Below are positions 6,182 through 10,696 of a DNA stretch of 10,696 nucleotides, piece by piece. The stretch spans positions 1 to 10,696 of the forward strand of contig JAGBGB010000222.1 in the NCBI GenBank assembly GCA_017936205.1, read 5' to 3'. The position numbers were made by a program, and so were the translations under genes. The stretch comes from Oscillospiraceae bacterium. GTDB lineage: Bacteria > Bacillota > Clostridia > Oscillospirales > Oscillospiraceae. The notes under the pieces were generated by a model. That model was given only the letters and a program-made list of their open reading frames with translations, was not told where the DNA came from and ran no database searches. How positions within the stretch are numbered: position 1 is the first letter of the stretch; each line of letters opens with the position of its first letter.

Positions 6182-8041
6182 TTATTGTTCTCTGCGGTAG
6201 ATCATCAGCTGGTCTTTCAGGGCGGCGAACACTTGGTAGCCGGAGCTTTCCAAAAGCTCTTGGAGCTGTGCCAGACCATTGTCACTGCTGCCTGTAGCAT
6301 ACCGTTTATAGCTCTCCTGTAGGGGCAGGACTACGAATTCGCTTTCCAAAAGATGCTCCTTGGAGCAGTACCTAATATCGTAAAGCACCTCTCGTTGGGA
6401 CAGGTAAGTAGTATAGAAGGTTCCGGCTGCGACAGAGGCATCCTTCGGGATGAGATCGAGAGTTTGGCGGATGCTTCCGTAGTGCTCGGAATACTCTATG
6501 GCTCTTGTGGGATAGCGTAGTGCCTTTGGTACAACCAGAATGCCGAAGCAGATCCCACACAGAAGGACTGCACTGCTTAAAGCTGTCCATGCTTTCCAAG
6601 CTCCCCTCAGGTCTGCCAGATTCACCGCTGTCAGATACAGGAGGAACGCAGCAGAGCCGAAGCTGTATTGATAGAATATATCATGCTGATACGGATAGTC
6701 AGACAGTAGATTGACCAGAAGGTAGGGAATGAGAAGGATCCACCGCTCATACCGCCTTGTCCACAGCGGAAGCCCCAACAGAGGAAGGAGGGTCCCGGCG
6801 ATATAGGGCAGCTTTTCCGGATCCACACACTCATAGAATGCCCTCATAGGTTGTAGGAGCACAGCCTTGATCACTGTGAGCAGAGAAGAGGAGCCACCAT
6901 ACAAGAGATTCTTATATCTGCCCGTCATAACCCCGTCTCCCATTCGGGAAAGATAGGTCGTAGCTCCAAGGAACCAACCTATAGACAGCCCAAGGAGCAG
7001 GAATCCATTGATCAGGCTGCTTTTGGGATCTGTCTCCCTGTGCAAGGCTGCTTTCAGGATCTGCCAAAGACCGATCACAGCCACATATACTGCCGCATCC
7101 TCTTTGACCATCAGTGTCAGAAGCCCTGCAAGAAAGGCTCCCGATCGACTCCCATGATCCAAAGTGTAGAACAGCCACAGGAGCAGAGGCGTCAGGAAGC
7201 AGTTCTCGTGAATGTCGTAGCCTGCTCCCCCTGCAAAGGCAGGGAACAACAGCAAGAGGGCACAAAGCAGCATTCTCTGCCCTGCTCCCAGTCCATGCTG
7301 CTTCCCAAGGAGCCACAGAGGGATCACGGCAGAGGTCATAACCGCAGCCTGCAGCACCTGAAGGGTAACCGGAGCGGGAAACAGCCAATAAAAAGGCAGA
7401 AGCAAGTAATAGATAGGTGACACATGAACGGCAAAATGAGACAACAGCCCGTCTCGCTCCACCGTGGTCAGAGGCAGCCCGGAGGTCTTCATATTGTAGA
7501 ACATCTGTGAAAAGATACCGAAATCGTAGGTAGGAGCGCTGAAGCTGTAAACCCGCCCCACAGTCCATCCGCTAACCAGCAGAAAGAACAGGAGCGACAG
7601 CCCTACTGTGGCCCATATGCAAGCCTTGCGCCCTTTCCTCGGTGTGGGGATCAGCCTCAAGTCTCCCTCCCATCCTCTCAGAGCAAATCCCACCGCCAAC
7701 AGGACAAGCAGGACACACAGGATCAGAAAGGATAGAGAAAAGCTCCCAATCAGAGACAAGCTCCCCAAAAGCAGCAAAAGTACAGGAAATCCCCATCGTT
7801 CATACACGGCAGCTCTCCTGCTTCGGGAGAATCCCAACAGCAGAGCAAAGCAGAAGAACCAAAGCCCTACGACTCTGCCAAAGGACACTTGCTCCAAGCC
7901 CCTCAGATCTCCGAAACTCCGCAGCTCCGAGGGGAGCAGTGCATACTCCACCAAGGCTGCAAAGAGCCAGGACAGGAGCCCCTTACGGATCAAGTGGGCA
8001 AGGGACAGGCTGCTACGGATCACAGACTTTTGTTTCGACAT
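6182..8041 (-). CDS. DUF2079 polytopic membrane protein, putative GT-C-type glycosyltransferase
   Basis: A 619-residue integral membrane protein with about 12 or more hydrophobic segments and a hydrophilic C-terminal domain (about 510-619). DUF2079 hallmarks are in order: YDFGIFSQ (172-179), SHFAVHVSPIYYLLLP (201-216), YDIHEN (275-280), KED (313-315) and DYPYQHDIFYQYSFGSA (448-464). The family is uncharacterised but related in layout to GT-C enzymes, which transfer sugars from polyprenyl-phosphate donors outside the membrane; D173 sits where such enzymes keep an acidic catalytic residue. Substrate is unknown and the enzymatic role is inference. The start at 8041 is supported by GGAGG (8053-8049) 7 nt upstream. 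It is the third gene behind a two-component pair, 60 bp away, and its RBS is buried in a hairpin (8042-8082), suggesting separate control. A 209-bp repeat element begins 3 bp after its stop. Confidence 0.88.
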   Translation of the reverse strand: MSKQKSVIRSSLSLAHLIRKGLLSWLFAALVEYALLPSELRSFGDLRGLEQVSFGRVVGLWFFCFALLLGFSRSRRAAVYERWGFPVLLLLLGSLSLIGSFSLSFLILCVLLVLLAVGFALRGWEGDLRLIPTPRKGRKACIWATVGLSLLFFLLVSGWTVGRVYSFSAPTYDFGIFSQMFYNMKTSGLPLTTVERDGLLSHFAVHVSPIYYLLLPFYWLFPAPVTLQVLQAAVMTSAVIPLWLLGKQHGLGAGQRMLLCALLLLFPAFAGGAGYDIHENCFLTPLLLWLFYTLDHGSRSGAFLAGLLTLMVKEDAAVYVAVIGLWQILKAALHRETDPKSSLINGFLLLGLSIGWFLGATTYLSRMGDGVMTGRYKNLLYGGSSSLLTVIKAVLLQPMRAFYECVDPEKLPYIAGTLLPLLGLPLWTRRYERWILLIPYLLVNLLSDYPYQHDIFYQYSFGSAAFLLYLTAVNLADLRGAWKAWTALSSAVLLCGICFGILVVPKALRYPTRAIEYSEHYGSIRQTLDLIPKDASVAAGTFYTTYLSQREVLYDIRYCSKEHLLESEFVVLPLQESYKRYATGSSDNGLAQLQELLESSGYQVFAALKDQLMIYRREQ

Positions 8042-8082
8042 AAAAACACCTCCGATACCTAAATGGTACAGGAGGTGTCTTT
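8042..8082 (-). promoter_or_regulatory. Terminator-like hairpin that masks the DUF2079 ribosome binding site
   Basis: Read on the minus strand, ACACCTCC (8078-8071) pairs exactly with GGAGGTGT (8053-8046). The stem continues inward with GTACC against GGTAT around an ATTTA loop (one mismatch and one G-T pair). Outward, AAAG can pair with the following TTTT. The 3' arm contains the GGAGG Shine-Dalgarno of the DUF2079 gene, and the T-run (8046-8042) is the spacer to its ATG at 8041. The structure could act as a weak intrinsic terminator after the kinase gene, as a translational lock, or as both. Confidence 0.7.
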
Positions 8083-8085
8083 CAT
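8059..8085 (-). CDS. Possible 8-codon leader ORF (MKDTSCTI) through the hairpin
   Basis: An ATG at 8085 opens a frame encoding MKDTSCTI and ending in TAG at 8061-8059. It spans the 5' arm of the RBS-masking hairpin and stops at the loop. A ribosome translating it would cover ACACCTCC and release GGAGG for the downstream gene, as in translational attenuation leaders. The only ribosome binding candidate is GTGGAA a few bases upstream, which is weak and close. Such a short frame can arise by chance, so this is a hypothesis based on position rather than on coding signal. Confidence 0.25.
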   Translation of the reverse strand: MKDTSCTI

Positions 8086-8101
8086 AAGTTCCACAGAATT
8101 C

Positions 8102-9697
8102 TTACAAGTTTCTTTCGATTATAGGCAGCTCTACAAAGGCATTGAACTGATCTCCATCAACGCTCACACGGAAGGAGCCACCCACCGACTCAGTGTAGGT
8201 TTGTGCAATGGCAAGTCCCAGACCGCTGCCCTTTGTGGATCTTGCCTTGTCTCCACGGGCAAAGCGTTGAAGGATCTCCTCTGCCTTGAAATCCATTTCG
8301 TAGGAGGCGGTATTGGTCATGCGGATCAAATAGCTGTTCTTCTGCTCCGTGACCTCTATGTAGATCCGAGTATCCTTGAGGGCATACTTTATGGCATTGC
8401 CCAGAAGATTGGCAAACACCTGATGGATCCGTGCCCCGTCTGTGATCAGGGGAAGAGCTTCTCTGCAATAGCTCCGCCGCACGATCAGCCCCGCTTCTGC
8501 AAGCTGATCGTCGAAAAGCCCAAGAGTCTGCTCTAACAGGCGGATCAGATCGATGTCTTCCTTCTTGCTTTCCACCACACCGCTGGATACCTTGGTCAGC
8601 TCAAAGAGAGAGTCTACCAGCTCATTCATGTAGCCTGCCTTCCTATGGAGCCGTCGCAGCTGCTCCTGCCCTTGTGGGGACAGGGCTTCCCTCTGCAACA
8701 GCTCACTGTAGCCAAGAATAGAGGTCAGAGGAGTTCGCAGATCGTGGGAAACATTGGAAATCAGCTCCACCTTGAAGCGTTCACTTGTGACAGCAGCACA
8801 AACCGCCTGCTTGTGCTGTTCCTGAATCTGCAGTAGCTGCTGCTCTGCGGAAGAGAAGCTGCCCTCGCCTACGGTGATGGGCAGGCTCTGTCGATAGTTA
8901 TCCAACTGCTGCTGAAAATGCTTCAGATCCCCACCGTACCGCCACAGACACAGGAAAGCAAACAGACTGGCAACTCCGAAGCCCATGATTATCAGGACAG
9001 TCTCACCGTGATATGCAGAAGTCACGCCCCAGACGGTTCCCGCCATTCCCATCAGGATCCATGCCACAAACAGCAGCAGAACATTCTGAGGGCTCTTCCC
9101 CCTGATCACCAGCCGCTGCACCAGACACCAGCTAAAAGAGCATCTGCTCCGAAGCCAGCCAAACAGCTCCCGAACAGACACAAGCAGAAGAAGGATACCG
9201 ATGATTTGAACAACTGAAAACCGGAATCCGCCCTCTAACTCCCATATATTCAAGTGGATCCGATTGAATACAACCGCCATCACACCATTTAGGGCAAGGA
9301 TCAAGCCGATCCCGTCCGGGCCCAAAACAGGAGCCTTCTGCCAAAGAAAGAAAACAGCACCTATCACCAGTCCTGCTGCCAGCAGACACAGGATATAACC
9401 AAGGATACGGTTATCCTTCCGTTCCTCTTCCGGGGAGGGATCATATAGGATCTGAGTAGAGGCTTCTTCTGTAACAGTACTTGGAGCATAGGGCTCTGTA
9501 AGCTGCTCCACCACTGTCGTAGATTCCACAGTAGGTCGCAGGAGTCCCGTAACATAGGTTTCCGTGAACACCACAGCAGTGGTTTCCACAGGCGACTCTT
9601 CGTTGAGATTACGAACCATATTCTTGCCAAGGCTCCAACACACAGCAGCTGCCAGCAGGAGTAGCCAAGCAATGAGATTACGGTGCTTCGAAAACAT
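8102..9697 (-). CDS. Membrane-bound sensor histidine kinase of a two-component system
   Basis: A 531-residue kinase that autophosphorylates on His and passes phosphate to the adjacent regulator. TM1 (7-23) is followed by a Thr/Glu-rich extracytoplasmic segment (about 26-95) with no recognisable fold. Five more hydrophobic segments follow (about 97-120, 126-146, 158-180, 205-226, 231-252). A coiled linker leads to HisKA with the H-box ISNVSHDLRTPLTS (phosphoacceptor H318). HATPase_c shows an N-box FANLLGNAIKYA (N430, N434), an F-box around LQRFARGD and a G2 box KGSGLGLAIA (489-497). The DxGxG G1 box is replaced by MTNTASYE, a variant common in Firmicutes kinases of the VanS-like group, so this is not evidence of inactivity. 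No HAMP or PAS domain is visible. The start at 9697 overlaps the regulator gene by 20 bp, which implies translational coupling; a G-rich tract ending about 10 nt upstream may serve as RBS. The signal is unknown. Confidence 0.93.
   Translation of the reverse strand: MFSKHRNLIAWLLLLAAAVCWSLGKNMVRNLNEESPVETTAVVFTETYVTGLLRPTVESTTVVEQLTEPYAPSTVTEEASTQILYDPSPEEERKDNRILGYILCLLAAGLVIGAVFFLWQKAPVLGPDGIGLILALNGVMAVVFNRIHLNIWELEGGFRFSVVQIIGILLLLVSVRELFGWLRSRCSFSWCLVQRLVIRGKSPQNVLLLFVAWILMGMAGTVWGVTSAYHGETVLIIMGFGVASLFAFLCLWRYGGDLKHFQQQLDNYRQSLPITVGEGSFSSAEQQLLQIQEQHKQAVCAAVTSERFKVELISNVSHDLRTPLTSILGYSELLQREALSPQGQEQLRRLHRKAGYMNELVDSLFELTKVSSGVVESKKEDIDLIRLLEQTLGLFDDQLAEAGLIVRRSYCREALPLITDGARIHQVFANLLGNAIKYALKDTRIYIEVTEQKNSYLIRMTNTASYEMDFKAEEILQRFARGDKARSTKGSGLGLAIAQTYTESVGGSFRVSVDGDQFNAFVELPIIERNL
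8118..8146 (-). promoter_or_regulatory. Possible internal promoter ahead of DUF2079
   Basis: A perfect TATAAT lies on the minus strand at 8123-8118, inside the last codons of the kinase gene. TTCAAT (8146-8141) precedes it by 17 bp and matches the -35 consensus at only 3/6 positions. Transcription from here would start near 8111 and give a leader of about 70 nt containing the whole RBS-masking hairpin. The hexamer also encodes conserved-looking protein sequence (LPII), so chance is possible. Confidence 0.3.
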
Positions 9698-10379
9698 ATC
9701 CGATCCCCCAAACGACTTTCAGATATTCCGGCTTCTTGGGATTCAGCTCTAACTTCTCCCGAATGCGGCTGATATGAACCATAACCGTATTCTCTACAGA
9801 GTAGGCATCTGCCTGCCAGACCCGTTCATAGATCTCCTCTGCGGAGTAAACTCTGCCGGGGTTGGACATGAGTACCTGCAGGATCTTGAACTCCGTTGCA
9901 GTCAAGCGAACCGCTTCTCCCCGAAGCTCTAACTGCTTGGTGGCAGTGTTCAGCACCACCTGACCCACACGGATGTGATCCTTGCTTGCCGTTTCCCGAA
10001 TGGAGCCTAAATGGTCATAACGGCGTAAGAGGGCTTTCACTCTTGCCAGAAGCTCCTGCTGATAGAAGGGCTTGACCAAATAATCATCTGCACCGGCTTC
10101 CAACCCTAAAACCCGATCCGATCCCTCCGCCTTAGCAGACAGCATAAGGATGGGAACATTCTGGCTCTGACGGATCTGCATGGTGGCAAGAATGCCGTTG
10201 CAGCGAGGCATCATTACATCCATAATGATCAGATCCGGACGGGCGGTGGCAGCAAGGTGACAGGCACTTTCGCCATCATTGGCAGTCAGCACCCCATAGC
10301 CCGCCTGCTTCAAAGCAGTTTCTATAATATTGACAATGGACAGATCATCGTCCACAACGAGAATTCTATAGGCATCCAT
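9678..10379 (-). CDS. OmpR/PhoB-family response regulator
   Basis: A 233-residue DNA-binding regulator, the normal length for the family. The receiver domain (about 5-117) has the acidic pocket D10-D12, phosphoacceptor D54 in LIIMDVMMPRCNG, the switch residue S81 and K103 in the LVKPF motif, so it should be phosphorylated normally. The C-terminal winged helix (about 135-231) is a Trans_reg_C domain with LTATEFKILQVLMSNPG, the recognition-helix region VENTVMVHISRIREKLE and the closing YLKVVWGIGYVF hairpin. The ATG at 10379 has AAAGGA (10393-10388) 8 nt upstream. It is the first gene of a three-gene minus-strand operon, is followed by its kinase in an overlapping frame, and probably regulates its own promoter (inference from family habit; no binding site was identified). 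Confidence 0.96.
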   Translation of the reverse strand: MDAYRILVVDDDLSIVNIIETALKQAGYGVLTANDGESACHLAATARPDLIIMDVMMPRCNGILATMQIRQSQNVPILMLSAKAEGSDRVLGLEAGADDYLVKPFYQQELLARVKALLRRYDHLGSIRETASKDHIRVGQVVLNTATKQLELRGEAVRLTATEFKILQVLMSNPGRVYSAEEIYERVWQADAYSVENTVMVHISRIREKLELNPKKPEYLKVVWGIGYVFEAP

Positions 10380-10406
10380 AGTATCATTCCTTTAAAAATT
10401 GGGAGT

Positions 10407-10420
10407 GCATAGCACTATGC
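10407..10420 (-). other. Small hairpin in the response-regulator leader
   Basis: GCATAG and CTATGC form a perfect 6-bp stem with a 2-nt centre, about 14-27 nt upstream of the AAAGGA ribosome binding site in a leader of about 115 nt. A second weak stem (CCTGA/TCAGG) lies nearer the transcription start. No U-run follows, so it is not a terminator, and no riboswitch class is recognised. Confidence 0.35.
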
Positions 10421-10500
10421 GCTTGCGACGGAGCATACGCAAAGCTGTGTACCGCCTTCCTGACCTTCAACGATCAGGGATATCTTACGAGAACGATCTC

Positions 10501-10529
10501 ATTATAACCCATACTCCCCCCTCGGTCAA
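10501..10529 (-). promoter_or_regulatory. Promoter of the two-component/DUF2079 operon
   Basis: On the minus strand, TTGACC (10529-10524, 5/6 match) is followed by a 17-bp spacer and a perfect TATAAT (10506-10501). This is the strongest promoter-like sequence in the window. Transcription should begin near 10494 and give a leader of about 115 nt before the response regulator ATG. The palindromic repeat copy 2 begins only 22 bp upstream of the -35 box. Confidence 0.88.
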
Positions 10530-10551
10530 TCCTCATTCCGATCCAATACGC

Positions 10552-10696
10552 AAAATTCCGATTTGTCGAACAGTTTGATTTACCGCTGCGTAGGGGCGCG
10601 CATTGCGCGTCCGGTTCATGACGGAACGGCATGAACACAAAAACCACCGAAAATAATGTATTTCCCCAAAAATCGAAACATTTTTCACAACCACCA
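10552..10696. repeat. Palindromic MITE-like element, copy 2 (inverted, cut by window end)
   Basis: It starts with AAAATTCCGATTTGTCG (10552-10568), matching the reverse complement of the right end of copy 1. The same 24-bp core follows identically (10590-10613), then GTTCATG...CATGAAC arms (10614-10636) and an interior similar to copy 1 read in reverse. It runs to ACAACCACCA at the last base, where the central hairpin of copy 1 begins. The outer arm here (to ACCGCTGC before the core) matches the long arm of copy 1 (5986-6006) in length and sequence; the other arm of copy 1 is about 13 bp shorter. The far half lies outside the window. Confidence 0.85.

Noticed and set aside
6912..7568. 218-residue open frame on the minus strand inside the DUF2079 gene
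   Set aside because: It overlaps a well-supported membrane protein in another frame, is rich in Cys, Arg and Ser as shadow frames are, and has no family motif. Other long frames opposite the surface protein, kinase and regulator were dropped for the same reason.
8251..8400. Missing DxGxG (G1) box in the kinase ATPase domain, considered as a sign of an inactive kinase
   Set aside because: The N-box, F-box and GSGLGLAIA box are intact, and the NTxxxxE replacement is common in active Firmicutes kinases.
10392..10436. 14-codon ORF (MLRRKRIVLCTPNF) in the response-regulator leader, ending next to the RBS
   Set aside because: No Shine-Dalgarno sequence lies at a useful distance, and the frame can be explained by chance in a 115-nt leader. 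It contains the 10407-10420 hairpin but shows no coupling logic as clear as the leader at 8059-8085.

Overview
The window looks like chromosomal DNA of a Gram-positive gut anaerobe of the Clostridia, most likely Oscillospirales. This is inferred from a bacterial-type GlnRS, a giant secreted BspA-like leucine-rich-repeat protein ending in modules typical of gut Clostridia, GGAGG-type ribosome binding sites, moderate GC content and dispersed palindromic repeats carrying a GTAGGGGCGCGCA core. No genus can be assigned from the sequence alone.

Left part, plus strand. Bases 1-1048 are the 3' two-thirds of glnS (glutaminyl-tRNA synthetase), closed by a textbook intrinsic terminator at 1068-1103. Bases 1104-1340 hold no gene, but contain two palindromes (1180-1204, 1219-1231) and a promoter with a perfect TATAAT (1268-1297). 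This promoter serves a 1509-residue secreted protein (1341-5870). Its parts are a signal peptide, about 17-18 LRR_5 repeats, a CxxC-pair module, an unassigned and probably beta-propeller-like domain, an InlB-B/Flg_new repeat, a second CxxC-rich linker and a duplicated C-terminal module. A strong hairpin terminator follows at 5889-5928.

Right part, minus strand. An operon is read from a TTGACC-17-TATAAT promoter (10501-10529). It encodes an OmpR/PhoB-type response regulator (9678-10379), a six-TM sensor histidine kinase overlapping it by 20 bp (8102-9697) and, after 60 bp, a DUF2079 polytopic membrane protein of GT-C glycosyltransferase type (6182-8041). The 60-bp gap holds a terminator-like hairpin whose 3' arm contains the DUF2079 Shine-Dalgarno sequence, plus a possible 8-codon leader ORF through its 5' arm. 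DUF2079 may therefore be controlled separately from the two-component genes.

The operon is bracketed by two inverted copies of a palindromic MITE-like element. One complete 209-bp copy (5970-6178) lies 3 bp from the DUF2079 stop codon. The other (10552 to the window end, truncated) starts 22 bp upstream of the operon promoter. The simplest reading is an envelope module in which a two-component system senses an extracytoplasmic signal and controls itself and a membrane glycosyltransferase-like protein. The element pair, the RBS-masking hairpin and the composite surface protein are the least explained parts.
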